A stretch of 64,000 bases of DNA from Cichorium intybus. Lineage: Eukaryota; Streptophyta; Magnoliopsida; Asterales; Asteraceae. The notes under the pieces were generated by a model. That model had not been told where the DNA came from. It searched no databases and saw nothing but the letters and a program-made list of their open reading frames with translations. The position numbers were made by a program, and so were the translations under genes. Positions 1 through 11,610 of this stretch are shown here, piece after piece; position 1 is the first letter of the stretch, and the number at the start of each line of letters is the position of its first letter. The stretch is taken from contig CM042010.1 of NCBI GenBank assembly GCA_023525715.1, forward strand, positions 84,818,116-84,882,115. Reading direction: 5' to 3'.

Positions 1-202
1 TTAATCATATATGATTATGAAATCTTGTTCACATGTGATATGTTTTTTCTTCAATCACATGTGATTAAACCTTGTTATTCACATATTCACATGTGATTAA
101 AACATGTTATTTATATGCAAATATGTACATAATGATTTTTTATGTTTAAATAAATTTTATTATGTTTAAATATATCCAATTCCAAAGTTTAGTTAGATAA
201 TT

Positions 203-420
203 TTGGGACCACTTGATTACCCACATGCTAAGAAAAGGGGAGACACACGTCATGCACCTAAGGTGTTCAACAAAATGACTGAAAGAAACTTTCGTCCAAA
301 TCCCGCCTACCAGTGGTCCTTGCATTCACTCCAACCTCAAATTACGCCACCAAACTCAAAAAACCAATCTCACACCCCTATTCTCTGTCATGTCGAAGTC
401 CAAGGAGCTGTAGGCTTGTT
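203..420 (+). pseudogene. Short PPR-like gene fragment, copy a
   Basis: The frame reads APKVFNKMTERNFRPNPAY, which resembles the A-x-KVFDxMxERN helix of plant pentatricopeptide repeat proteins. Only about 20 residues look PPR-like; the rest is unrecognisable. It lies inside the palindrome array and is duplicated at 729-905. The related element at 19.4-23.2 kb also carries a PPR fragment, which supports capture of PPR sequence by this repeat family. It is not an expressed gene on the evidence here. Confidence 0.35.
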
Positions 421-728
421 CACGCACCACTAAGCACTTAATCATATATGATTCTGAAATTTTGTTCACATGTGATATGTTTTTTCTTCAATCACATGTG
501 ATTAAACATTGTTATTAAGCTCTTAATAATATATGATTCTGAAATCATGTTCACACGTGATATGTTTTTTCTTCAATCACATGTGATTAAACCTTGTTAT
601 TCACATATTCACATGTGATTAAAACATGTTATTTATATGCAAATATGTACATAATTATTTTTTATGTTTAAATAAAATTTCTTATTATATGTATTTAATC
701 ACATGTGATTAAACATTATTGATCACAT

Positions 729-905
729 ATGGAGACACACTTTACGCACCTAAGGTGTTCGACAAAATGGCTGAAAGAAACTTTCGTCCAAATCCCGCCT
801 ATTAGTGGTCCTTGCACTCACTCCGACCTCAAAATACGCCACCAAACTCAAAAAACCAGTCTCACACCCTATTCTCTGTCATGTCGAAGTCCGAGCTACA
901 GGCTT
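729..905 (+). pseudogene. Short PPR-like gene fragment, copy b
   Basis: This is a direct repeat of the 203-420 fragment with scattered substitutions. The frame reads APKVFDKMAERNFRPNPAY and then meets a stop (tag near 803). KVFDKMAERN is closer to the PPR consensus than copy a. The duplication probably arose with the roughly 500-bp unit duplication of the surrounding array. Confidence 0.35.
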
Positions 906-1477
906 GTTCAGGTACCATTAAGTGCTTAATTATATATGATTCTGAAATCTTGTTCACATGTGATATGTTTTTTTGTTCAATCACATGTGATTAAAACTTG
1001 TTATTAAGCGCTTAATCATATATGATTCTGAAATCTTGTTCACATGTGATATGTTTTTGTCTTCAATCATATGTGATTAAACATTGTTATTAACATATTC
1101 ACATGTGATTAAAACATGTTATTTATATGCAAATATATACATAATGATTTTTTATGTTTAAATAAATTTTATTATTATATGTATTTAATCACATGTGATT
1201 AAACATTGTTGATCACATATGATTAAGCTATTCACATGTGATAAAACCCTATTATTCACATGTGATTATAACCTTGTTATTCACATGTTATTCATATGTA
1301 AATATGTACATAAATTTTTTTTATTTTTAAATAAATTTTCCTTTCATATGTATTTAATCACATGCGATTAAACATTGTTATTCACATATGATTGATCTAT
1401 TCACATGTGATTAAACCTTATTATTCATATCTGATTAAAAGTCTATCATTCACTTGTGAATATGCACATTTGAATGT

Positions 1478-2190
1478 TGGGGTAGGGTGGATCGATAGTA
1501 AGTGGTAAAAAATTAAAAAAAATTTGGTGGGCGGGGTGATGATAGGGTAGGGGTGGGGTGGTAGGGGTAAGGTAGCGTGGGGTGTTGGTTGCTCGATTGG
1601 GGTGGGTTAGGGTGGGGTGGATCGGGAGTGAGTGGAAAAAAATTAAAAAAAAAATTTGGTGGGCGGGGTGATGGTACGGTAGGGATGGGGGTAGTAGGGG
1701 TAGGGTACGGGTGTGTGGTGGGTAGGTTGGGTGGGTGCTGGTTGGTGGGGTGGAGCGAGAGTGAGTGAAAAAAATTGGTGGGTGGGTAGGGTAGGGTGGG
1801 TGCTGGTGGGTTAGGGTGGAGCGGGAGTGGGACTCGGTGATAAAAATATTAAAAAATTTATTTTTTTGGTGGACGGGGTAGAGTACGGTGGGGTGGGGTG
1901 AGGTGGGTGGGTAGATAGGGTGGGTGCTGGTGGGAGGGGGTGGAGCGGGAGTGTGAAAAAAAAATAAAAAAAATATTGGTGGGTGGGGGGTGGGTTAGGG
2001 TAGGGTGGGGTGGGGTGGGTAGGGTAATGTATGGTGGGATGGGGTGGGTAGGTAGGGTGGATGCTGGTGGGAGGGGTGGAGCGGAACTGTGAAAAAGAAA
2101 ATAAATAAAAATGGGTGGGCGGGGGGTGGGGTAGTGTAGGGTAGGGTGGGGTGGGGTGGGTAGGGTAGGATGGGTGCTGGAGGGTGGGGT
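1478..2190. repeat. G-rich minisatellite, copy 1
   Basis: Degenerate tandem units of about 60-90 bp contain 'gggtagggtgggtgctggtg', 'ggggtggagcgggagtg' and a short A-rich spacer (aaaaaattaaaaaaa...tttggtgggcgggg). The G-rich strand is the plus strand and has many closely spaced runs of three or more G, so G-quadruplex formation is plausible. A longer array of the same unit lies at 21745-23130, in the same order after the palindrome array. Confidence 0.85.
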
Positions 2191-3115
2191 GTAGCTTTTA
2201 TGGCCGATAGAACTATCCTCATCCTCGTTGCCTGTTTTTGCATTCGTGTATTATATGTCTCCATCCACATCTCCATCCCCATCCTCATCCCCAATCAACT
2301 CGGTTTCATGTTTTGGGTATCTGTTGGGTACGAACATTTTTGCCATCTGTACTCCCAACCCCAAAGTCCAATGAGTAGACATCTATGATCTTTTATATGG
2401 TTGAAACACACCCAAAAGACATCGATTCCTCAAATCAACCAGGTAAGATAAGTATCTCGATTTTTTGATTTTCGTGGGTTTTACATCTTATTTTTGGATT
2501 AATAGATTATCTAGGGTTAATTTTTTTATGTTATCCAGGGTTTAACTTACAATTTTATATCATCTGCTTGTGATCTCGCTTCTATGAGGTTCGATTTGTG
2601 TTATTTATTGTGTTTGTGACATACAATTATCTACCCAAAGTGCATTAGTTCCTGGACTCACATGCAAGTAGCCCAGTCACAGAATGGGAACCCCGTGCAA
2701 TTATGGAGGTGCAAGAAAAATGAGCCACGCCATTGTGATTTTGTTTCAATGTTGGGGTAATTGCATGTTCAAGAAACATAAACACATTTTTTGTGACTGT
2801 AAATTGTAAACGTAATTTCTTATTGAAATTGGTGTTCTGCCATTCTATGACTTTAAATGTAATTGTTCTTTAAAATTGGTGGCTGACTGTAATTAGTTGA
2901 TTACTGAAGTTGGTATTTTCTTATCATTGGAATTGGTATTGGACTATTATCGATTACTTGGTATAATTGGTTATTATTGAATAGTACATGATGTTTCACA
3001 ATTACATAATAATTGTATCATCTTATCAGGTAAAAGTGAGGGAATGAAAATGTGTGATAGAGACAACAGATCTAATCAGGCATTTCAAGAAAATAAATTG
3101 TTCTATATGTGAAAA
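2191..3115. other. No gene recognised
   Basis: The stretch is AT-rich after about 2400. It contains gene-like snatches such as a possible splice donor (caggtaaga near 2450), but I see no convincing reading frame. The C-terminal exons of the response-regulator-like gene on the minus strand would be expected here, and I do not recognise them. Confidence 0.5.
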
Positions 3116-3121
3116 ACTAAC

Positions 3122-3967
3122 CTGCAGATGACTAGAAACTTGTGCTCTTGTAATACCAGATTCGCCCATCAGCTCATGTATCAGCTTCGGAACACACCCT
3201 ACCATGCAAAGGAAACATACATTTAGGGATACAAGATACGAAGAGCCATTTTTATCTGAAAAAATTAAGTATGGACAATGAAGAGTATATTATACTTCTT
3301 TCACCCAGTTGACTGATAGCATCCATAAACTTGCCATGTAGTTCTGGAGTCCATACAAGTCGCGTCTTGCTCTTCCTTTCACTGCTTAAGCTCTCTTCTC
3401 CATCATACATGATTGGCTCTTTTTTCATAAAGCCAGGAAATGCATTTGCAACAGGCTTGCCAAGATTTGTTACACGGCTAAAGTTATTTGTAATTTTATG
3501 GTTAGCAAGATTTGGTCCACGTATAAACTTATTTGTAACATTAGGGTTAAGATTTTGTATCCTCTTTCTGATGGCATGCTGTCTGAGTTGCCTTATCATA
3601 TCACCAGTGAGTGGGCGTTTGAGGACAAGTAAAGCTCCATCCTTGAAAGCTTTTAGCAGAGTTTGATCATCATTTTCCTTGGACATTACTTAGCAACAAG
3701 AACATAAATAAGTACCTTCATGTTTCTTGAAATTTATTGTAAGAATAAATGGGAACACAGAAGGAGATCACAGGAGTAGAAAATTAGATAAGTAAAAGGG
3801 TGTAATCTTGAACTCACATATTGCTTGCAGGTCCATGTTTTTTGTCATTCTGAGAAAGGTATACGCGTCAAGATCGCTCAGGTTACTATCTATAAGAACC
3901 AGATCAAATTTCTCCAACCTTTTGCATAGTATTGATAATGCAGTGCCACCATGATCAACAGGTGTGA
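3122..3967 (-). pseudogene. Type-B response-regulator-like gene fragment (receiver + GARP/Myb)
   Basis: Three minus-strand exons join cleanly at AG/GT borders: 3818-3967, 3305-3688 and 3122-3198. Exon 1 carries part of a receiver domain with FDLVLIDSNLSDLDAYTFL, aligning with the phospho-acceptor segment of plant response regulators (xxSDVNMPDMDG); the Asp is kept but the MPDMDG block is altered. Exon 2 continues the receiver (GALLVLKRPLTGDMIRQLRQH, against the usual GACDYLLKPxRxEELxxIWQH), a basic linker, then the start of the GARP DNA-binding domain (TRLVWTPELHGKFMDAISQL). Exon 3 supplies the recognition part (VPKLIHELMGESGITRAQVS, then SHLQ). Type-B regulators are nuclear cytokinin-response transcription factors. 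The first receiver exon and everything after SHLQ are not visible, and a (TA)n tract lies just upstream. It is either a truncated pseudogene or a divergent gene with long introns. Confidence 0.65.
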
Positions 3968-4035
3968 CTAAAGCAACAAATACATAGAACCAATCAAGAT
4001 TATGAAAACTGAAACAAGTATGTACAACAAAATTC

Positions 4036-4038
<3 letters not shown>

Positions 4039-4131
<93 letters not shown>
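4039..4131. repeat. (TA)n microsatellite
   Basis: About 46 uninterrupted AT dinucleotides, just upstream (minus-strand sense) of the receiver exon. Confidence 0.98.
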
Positions 4132-4133
<2 letters not shown>

Positions 4134-4282
4134 AAATACAAGTCTGGCAATGAATTCTTATCAATAGATATAATTGTGATTAATGTATTCACTATTCACA
4201 AGAAAGCTGGTATAACTACATTGAGTTAAAAAAAATTATAATATTTTTTATTAGATTTTTTGATATGACAAACATTTTGTTT

Positions 4283-5347
4283 AAGGTTAATATCATAAAA
4301 GACCATATTATTGTAATTTTTTGGGAGTAAAACCTCAAAATATATTTTCCTTAAAAAAGACCTTATATTTTTTATTTTTTTCGATTTGCACTTTTAGCAA
4401 AGTTTATAGTCAATCTTCCTGTTTTCGATAATTTTTTGTGGGAAAATACTTGGCTCTTTTTCCGAAAATACCCTCAAGTTTTTATTTCCTGTAAAAGCCC
4501 TCATATTTGACAAACTTTTTCTTTTGAGCTGACATTTTTATTTTGGCTCATAATTCCCATGTTTTTCTTGTTGTTTCCGATTATGGTATTTTGATAGTTT
4601 TAACACTTAAATAATCTAGCATATCAAGCCAACTTAGAGCACTGTTCTTCACCTGCTATAATCTCCGAGTGTATCAAACTTTATTTTCAGAATGCATATC
4701 AAAATCTATTTGCAAGATTCTTGAAAATCGCATCAAGTGAAAAAAAATGGTCTAAATTGGTTGGGTATCTTACATTATCTTTAGAATCAAACGGCAAGAC
4801 AACTTGTGAATATCAATCTCTGTTTAAATTCCAATCAAATATTTAATTTTTATCTTTTAAGAACATTTACAAGTCAAACTACATAGTTGTTCCTCATATG
4901 CTACAATCTTTCAGCATCCTTCAAATAAATTATCATATGCATTTTGTCAACAAGAATTGGACACGATATCTTTCTCTTTGTTTTGAAAAAATAATCAAAT
5001 GTTTTGTTTATATTTTAATGTTACAAAGTACTAAAAAACATAAATACCTGCAACAAAAAAATATGTGGATTATGAACCCAAATGAAAAATTAGCTCACAA
5101 GAAAAAGCTTGTCAAATCTGAGAGTTTTTTTTTTGGAAAATAAAATTTTGAGTGTTTTTTAAGGAAATGGATATTGAGGGTTTTTTAAAAAAAAAAAATC
5201 TAAAACCAGAAGATTACTAGTAAACATGTTAGAATGGACAAATCGAAAAATAAAATATTGTAAGGTTTTTATAAGAAATAAAATAATTTAAGGTTGAATA
5301 CGAAAAAACCCAATATATATATAGGGTCTTTCGGTTTATTAACCCTT
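4283..5347. mobile_element. Non-autonomous TIR element, ~110-bp inverted ends
   Basis: The left end (aaggttaatatcataaaaga...) and the reverse complement of the right end (aagggttaataaaccgaaag...) match imperfectly over about 110 bp. The match includes shared words such as 'aaagacc', 'ccttaa', 'aaaaacct/aaaagacct' and 'ttttcgatttg'. The interior is AT-rich and has no transposase-like frame. No clear target duplication was found, so family assignment (Mutator-like or foldback) is open. Confidence 0.55.
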
Positions 5348-5569
5348 TTTCTTTAATATAACTCTCATTTAATTTATATTTGAGTCGGTTAACACTTTAT
5401 TACGAGTGTCATACTATAATAAGCTAATAAGCACCTTATATAAGAAATCTCAAATAACCCCTTATTGGAAATATTGATATGGTTTTATCTCTTTCTTCCA
5501 ATTAATTAGTGGGTATTGGTAAAAAAAACCCCTCATCATCAATTGATGATGTCCCATCAATTTGGGTTT

Positions 5570-5572
<3 letters not shown>

Positions 5573-5664
<92 letters not shown>
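5573..5664. repeat. (TA)n microsatellite, left arm of foldback
   Basis: Uninterrupted TA dinucleotides between the outer and inner left arms of the foldback. Confidence 0.98.
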
Positions 5665-5666
<2 letters not shown>

Positions 5667-6616
5667 GATATTTTTTAATTATTTTGTTTTTTTTTGTAAT
5701 TTTATAACTATAATTAATTGTTTTTATTTAATATAAATACTTATTTTGGTATTTATAATTTAAATATTATTCTAAATTTTTGACGTTTAGTTCGAATATG
5801 TTTCCTAATGTGTTTTTTAATATTTTGTTCGTTGGTATCATTTAACGTTGTAATTTAGTATTTCTTTTCTAATTTTTGACGTTTTGTTTGAATACGTTGT
5901 TAAATGTTTTGTTCGTTTATATTGGTGGAGAGTTATTATATAATATTGATTATACTTATGAGTTTGCATTTTCTAATTTTTGACGTTTTGTTTAGAAACA
6001 TTTTTATATGGTTTGTACTTTGTTCATTTATATCGTTTATATGTTTTGTTCGCTTCTAATTTTTTACGTTTTGTTTGAATATATTTTCTAATTTTTCATG
6101 TATTAATTTTCTAATTTTTTTATTTTTTTACATTTTATATGAGTGATAGAAATGATGGAAATTGTGGTTTCCACCGATATAAAACATCAAAAATTAGAAA
6201 ATTAGAAAATTAATATATAAAAAATTATAAAAATTAGAAAATATATTCAAACAAAACGTCAAAAATTAGAAACGAATAAAACATATAAACGATATAAACG
6301 AACAAACCATATAAAAATGTTTTCAAACAAAATGTCAAATATTAAAAAATGCAAACTTATAAGTCTAATCAACATTATTTAATAACTGTCCACCGATATA
6401 AACGAACAAAACATATAACAATGTATTCAAACAAAATGTCAAAAATTAGAAAAAAAAACTAAATTACAATGTTAAATGATACCAACAAACAAAACGTTAA
6501 AAAAAACAATTAGAAAACGTATTCGAACTAAACGTCAAAAAGTTAGAATAAAATTTAAATTATAAATACCAAAATAAGTATTTATATTAAATAAAACAAA
6601 ATAATTAAAAATATAT

Positions 6617-6728
<112 letters not shown>

Positions 6729-6792
6729 AAATTGATGGGACATCATAGTTTAATGATGAGGGAGTTTTTTTAAGATGACCCTTAATTAGTTC

Positions 6793-8603
6793 ATGCTTTC
6801 GTTAGATATCTTGGAGTCTTAAAATTAGGTAGTCTTTATTTTCTTTTTATTTTAGGACTTATCGCCTAAATAAGACAAACCATGTTGGATAAAAGTCATG
6901 TCTTATTTTTTATGTAATTATGTTTCTAGCTTAGGATTGAAGAAGTTTTCTTATAATTTTTTTAAGTGAATTAATGTAACCGAACAAGAATTTTTCTTTA
7001 TCTAGTATCTTATTTTTGTTAAATTTCAGTCATTCTTTTTGTTATCTTTCAGTCATCAAATGGTTTTAGAACCTTAATATAGTAGAAAAATATGAATGAC
7101 CTCGAGGAGTTATGAATCAAAGAAGTGTCGGGTTTGTAATCAATATAAATGATCTCCATGATCCATGAGATATGTTGGTTAAATACAATGAGAATGGATG
7201 TAAGAATACAATTACAATAAAGCTTTCCATCCAAGGAGGCTACACAATATCTAACGTGTGAGATGACGAGGAGGACGTCGTACATCGCGGTTAGTATGGC
7301 CATGACCAAAATGATCCCCTTTGTAAGATTTCTATGAAGTAGATGAGAATGACGACTTTTTGGCTAAATATTTCGAAAAGAATTTATGTTGTACTTTTTT
7401 ATTAATGAAAGTCTTTTTGAGCAAGTTATCAATACACTCAGGTTTAATATATTGGCACTATCAGACCTGTTTCTATGCTGGAGGATAGAACATCAGGAAT
7501 CACCACCAATTAGACAACCCAAGAAGGAACTTGATTGTGGTGGTAAGGTTGAATATGATGCTCTTGAGGATGTTATGTCATTCATATCATTATCAACTAA
7601 TCCAGGATAATAAATAATGAAAGAATAAGAGATAAGCTTGAAGATAGTTCTCCTTACTCTTGAAGATTCTATGTTGGAAGGCTTTTTTGAATCTATTGTA
7701 TGTTATCAAGTCTGCAAGATGTTAACTTTGAGCGATCATGACGCATGTGACATTTTCAATGGAAAATTCATTGTCTCTGTAGAAATACAAAGCATTTGAC
7801 CATTTGATAGTGTCATAAACTATTCAAAAAAGAGACCTTTGCCAAACGAAGGAGACTTTGCCCCATAATGAGGAGGGTTTCTCCTCCTTTTGGCCAAAAC
7901 CTATTTGTGACAGAATGAAATTAATTTACTACTAAAGATTGTTTCAAGAAGCATGAGGCTCTGCCACTTGCCAGGTATCGGTCCATATCCACATAATACT
8001 ACCAATTTGTCATGGAACCACAATATATGTATAATCGCCTTTTTATTTGGAAACTAGAAGAATTTAGAGCATTGCATAGAAATAAAATATATAGTTAAAA
8101 TATTGATAAATATATGTGTTTAGAAATATCTAAGTCAATTTTGTTAACTATAAATTAATATTTTTATATATAATCAATAAGCTAATATCAAACACTTTGA
8201 CTTTCTTGAATGATCATATTATCAATGGACTATGTTCATGATCAAATGAATGATATTGATATTATAATATCATCGTAAAGGTCACACCAATAACAAGTTA
8301 AAATATTAACATATGGTCGTAACGGGTCACACCAATAACAACTTAAACATGTATATGATACTTCATCATCATAAATTGGATTCATGATGAAATTATCTAT
8401 TCCTTGAATTTATCATTTTATGTAATAAGCTATGTGATATCTAGAATTAATTTATATGTATGAATTAGTACAAGAGAGTTCAAATGATAATGGGATTATA
8501 TATATCATGTAAAAGGGTTTAAATGATTAAATAAGTTTTACTAAACACATTGATTTTTAAGTGTTAAAATAAATAAGTCTTATGTATATGGGATATACAT
8601 ATT

Positions 8604-8607
<4 letters not shown>
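6793..8607. other. No gene recognised
   Basis: AT-rich sequence with only short chance frames. A 74-codon frame at 7386-7610 (plus) has no family I recognise. No LTR, TIR or SINE signature was seen. Confidence 0.5.

Positions 8608-8694
<87 letters not shown>
8608..8694. repeat. (TA)n microsatellite
   Basis: Uninterrupted TA tract, followed by 'catgtacatacatacacacacacg' type (CA)n sequence. I found no inverted-repeat element abutting it. Confidence 0.98.
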
Positions 8695-8700
<6 letters not shown>

Positions 8701-8719
8701 CATACATACACACACACGT

Positions 8720-10239
8720 GTGTGTTTAAATAAAATATTTCAAGGAGTTGAAATATGTTAGAAAGCTTATGCTGTGAAAAAAATGATTTATGTACTTTAT
8801 GTAATATAAAGTGAAAGTTTATAAAGTATAAAATCAAGAGAAAGATTTTTTTTTCTCTCTCTCTCTCTTCACTATTGGCCAAAACAACAACAAGAGAGAG
8901 GTCCAATGCATGTGTCTTGGCCTCATCCCTTGTCCAATGCATGTAGATCGTTTGACCTTTGCTTCTTGAAGAAGATGTTGCATGTTCTTTAAGAAGGATG
9001 GCATGCCATCAAGTGAGACTAGTGATTCTTTTCTCCTAACTCATATTGGCCGAAAATTACTCTCTCTCTCTCTCTCTAGAATTCCTTATTGCTTTTCAAG
9101 TGTATATTGGTTCTAGCACTTATCTCTCTTAAATCCGTAGGATTTGGTTTCAAAGCAAAAGAGAGAAGAAGAAGGAAAGTAATAAACTAGCATTCACGTC
9201 AAAGGTTGTGGTACCTTTCATCCTTATGTTGTTATATTACTTTTAATATGCATATAATCAAAGATCTTTTGGTGGAAATAAAACTAGTTTTATGTTTGTG
9301 TTCGATTTTAAAAGACTTACATTTCCATTTTTCATAAAACATGTGTTATAAACATCTTACTTTGAACACAAAATCCCAATAGGTGATTTACTACATGATT
9401 GGAGGAATCGAGTGTACACATGTATGCATATAAGGTGAGTTTAATCCTAAACATGAGGAAAGACAGGGGTCATAGAGGCCACGCCCACTTATGGGTACAA
9501 CCCATAGCGGTGGTCCGACAAACTTCAGTTAGAATGATTAGAAAGTAAATCAGAATGGTGTAATCTCCTTTGAATTTGCTATAAGGCAACAAATTTTAGC
9601 ATATCATTTGAACAAAGGTATGATTATAGAAGAATAACAAGTTTGGAATTAGGATAGGATTAAAGTGCATCTAAATTTGTAATAATGAATCACCCGATTC
9701 CATTCTAATATGACATCAGGAGTTAATTTCAACATAGAAAGCTTATACTTGTGGATTGGAACACATTTCGAATCATCACATGTATGTGTTCGGATTTGTA
9801 GTCGGTTGTTTTAATAAAATTTATTGTAGATACATGATATGAAGGAATTACATATGCGATTGTGAAGTGTAGTTACACGTCAAAAGGTTGGGGACTTGGC
9901 CATTATAAGATCCTGAGAAGATTAGGACACGTGACATTAGAATAGTGTCATATTTTTATTTGGTAGATGAGTATGACATTTAACATAAATTTTATCATTA
10001 AGTATTAAAATGGGTATACAGGTATAGGACACTTTAGAAATATGTAAAATATTAACATGAAAATTCAATCGATTATATAGTTTCTTTTATTTACAAATTT
10101 TGGTTTGTCTAACTTACTATGTAAATTCATGGGTTAGATTAAAATAAAGGATAATTGTGGATGAATTTAGTTAAACCGACTATTTAGTGTAATTGGAAAT
10201 AACAAAGTGCTAATGGGGATTAAAATTGTGATTTAATAC
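8720..10239. other. No gene recognised
   Basis: The stretch contains (CT)n runs near 8850 and 9061-9078 and a CAAT/UTR-like region, but no supported coding sequence. Parts near 9420-9500 resemble 10560-10640 ('tataaggtgagtttaatcct' against 'tataaagtgagtttaaacct'), which suggests a degenerate older repeat around the TRIM. Confidence 0.4.
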
Positions 10240-10359
10240 TGTAAATATATGTGAAGCCCAATAGTGTCTCTCCAAAAGAGCCCTTGTGGAGAGAGGAGAG
10301 ACTCAAACATATATACAAACTTATAGGACCGTGTCGCACCAATGTGGGATACACTAACA
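10240..10359 (-). repeat. TRIM 3' LTR
   Basis: 120-bp direct repeat of 10422-10541, TG...CA bounded on the minus strand. Confidence 0.93.
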
Positions 10360-10409
10360 CTCCCCCTCAGAGACGTAGGCTCGATGAGGTTCGGGGGTGC
10401 GGGACACCG

Positions 10410-10421
10410 GCTCTGATACCA
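10410..10421 (-). other. TRIM primer-binding site (tRNA-Met)
   Basis: The minus strand reads TGGTATCAGAGC, the standard plant initiator-Met tRNA primer site, with no gap after the 5' LTR. Confidence 0.93.
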
Positions 10422-10541
10422 TGTAAATATATGTGAAGCTCAATAGTGTCTCTCCAAAAGAGCCCTTGTGGAGAGAGGAGAGACTCAAACATATATACAA
10501 ACTTATAGGACCGTGTCGCACCAATGTGGGATACACTAACA
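10422..10541 (-). repeat. TRIM 5' LTR
   Basis: 120-bp direct repeat of 10240-10359. Confidence 0.93.
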
Positions 10542-10546
10542 AATAC

Positions 10547-11610
10547 AAGTTTAGTGGTGTAGACGCCACACTTCTATATAAAGTGAGTTTAAACCTCAAG
10601 ACGATGAAAATCATGTGGTAAGTAGGGCTTTGCCCCTTCAAAGTCCAAATGGCGGAGTAGTGCAATTATTAAAACATGATCAGAGTGAATGGATGTTAAA
10701 GGAATTGGCTAGTTATGGCTCTACTCTAGGGTAGCTCATGCTGCCTGGAAACCAAAGCTAGTGACCACCCAAACTGCCTATAGCAGCCATACTGTCTGCA
10801 TGATCAATTCTTCTTGGAAACTCAAGCTACCTAGTAGTTATTTTCTGAACATTCATTGTAACTGTAAAAATGGTTACTGTTGTCAAACATATTCATATTT
10901 TAGATGTATGTGTATATATGCTTAGACTTTTCTATTTGGCAAACTTTTAAGCATTTGATCCGTCCATAAACTTTCTAGTAACCTTGCTTTTTGTTTTGTG
11001 CTTAATATTTAAAGTGTCTATAGGTATTATCCAACATTGGATGTCTTAAATTCTAGAAATAGGTTAGAAATATCAATAAAAAATTTAAACTTATGAGTTC
11101 TTCAAATTATCATTGATTCATTGTTAATCAAGGCATATTTCACACTCAGATTCTCTAGTAGGCACAACCCTGAGTTATGTATGAAAGAAACTTTGTATAT
11201 TTTTCGATTTAGTAACAATTTTTTATTAAATTAAATTAAAATTACTAATTTGTTTCTTAACTATTGTTAATGTAGTAGTTAGACGAATGTGTTAATGTAA
11301 TTAAAGAAATGGATTTAAAAATAATGCTAAAACCTTTTATAAAATTTAAATTAATATGGTAAATAATATATTTTTTTATTTTAACATTTTGAATGATGTT
11401 TTATAAGATACTAAACGATAAATAGATTTATAGCATATTATTATTTTATTATGAAAAATAAATAAAAGGAAAAAAATTATTTATGTTTGACGAATCATAT
11501 GGAAAAAAACAAAATTACGTTGAATAAATAAAAATCACTCCCAAGAAACTTAATCATAATAAATAAGGTAAGAATCCTTATGAGTTGTGATATTTATATT
11601 TATATTTATA
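10547..11610. other. No gene recognised
   Basis: AT-rich non-coding sequence. No repeat boundary or coding frame supported. Confidence 0.5.

Larger units (their letters stand above)
1..1480. repeat. Array of 16-bp palindrome TAATCACATGTGATTA (copy 1)
   Basis: The segment is built from many perfect and degenerate copies of the self-complementary word TAATCACATGTGATTA, spaced irregularly by AT-rich linkers such as 'aaacattgtt' and 'atgcaaatatgtacataa'. Larger units of about 500 bp recur (compare 430-720 with 920-1220). The palindrome core CACATGTG contains a CATGTG E-box-like word, but nothing here shows regulatory use. The same array recurs at 20770-21740 inside a TIR element, so this is probably the same kind of element, cut by the window start. 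Confidence 0.85.
10240..10541 (-). mobile_element. Complete TRIM retrotransposon (302 bp)
   Basis: A terminal-repeat retrotransposon in miniature, read on the minus strand. Two 120-bp direct LTRs (10422-10541 as 5' LTR, 10240-10359 as 3' LTR) start with TGTTAGTG and end with TTTACA. They differ at one position that I can see (agccc against agctc). The 62-bp interior has a primer-binding site complementary to initiator tRNA-Met directly after the 5' LTR and a purine tract (CTGAGGGGGAG) directly before the 3' LTR. The element is flanked by a perfect 5-bp duplication AATAC (10235-10239 and 10542-10546). It has no coding capacity, so it must have been moved by proteins of another element. The near-identical LTRs imply recent insertion. 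Confidence 0.93.

Noticed and set aside
1..1480. CRISPR-like array of palindromic repeats
   Set aside because: Plant nuclear context, irregular spacers that are themselves repetitive, and no cas genes.
1478..2190. Interstitial telomere repeat
   Set aside because: Units are GGGTA/GGGTG-rich minisatellite, not TTTAGGG.
1577..2294. Gly/Trp-rich and Pro/His-rich frames in the G-rich minisatellite
   Set aside because: Frames arise from the repeat units in both strands; no codon signal.
2640..2760. Possible zinc-finger (GRF-like) exon on the plus strand
   Set aside because: A few residues look suggestive (Cys, His, Trp spacing) but the conserved Cys pattern is incomplete.
4002..4229. Open frames reading poly(Tyr-Ile) at this and the other TA tracts (for example 5509, 8580, 19238, 23206, 39712, 41385, 50557, 53292)
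   Set aside because: They are translations of (TA)n microsatellites, with no coding meaning.
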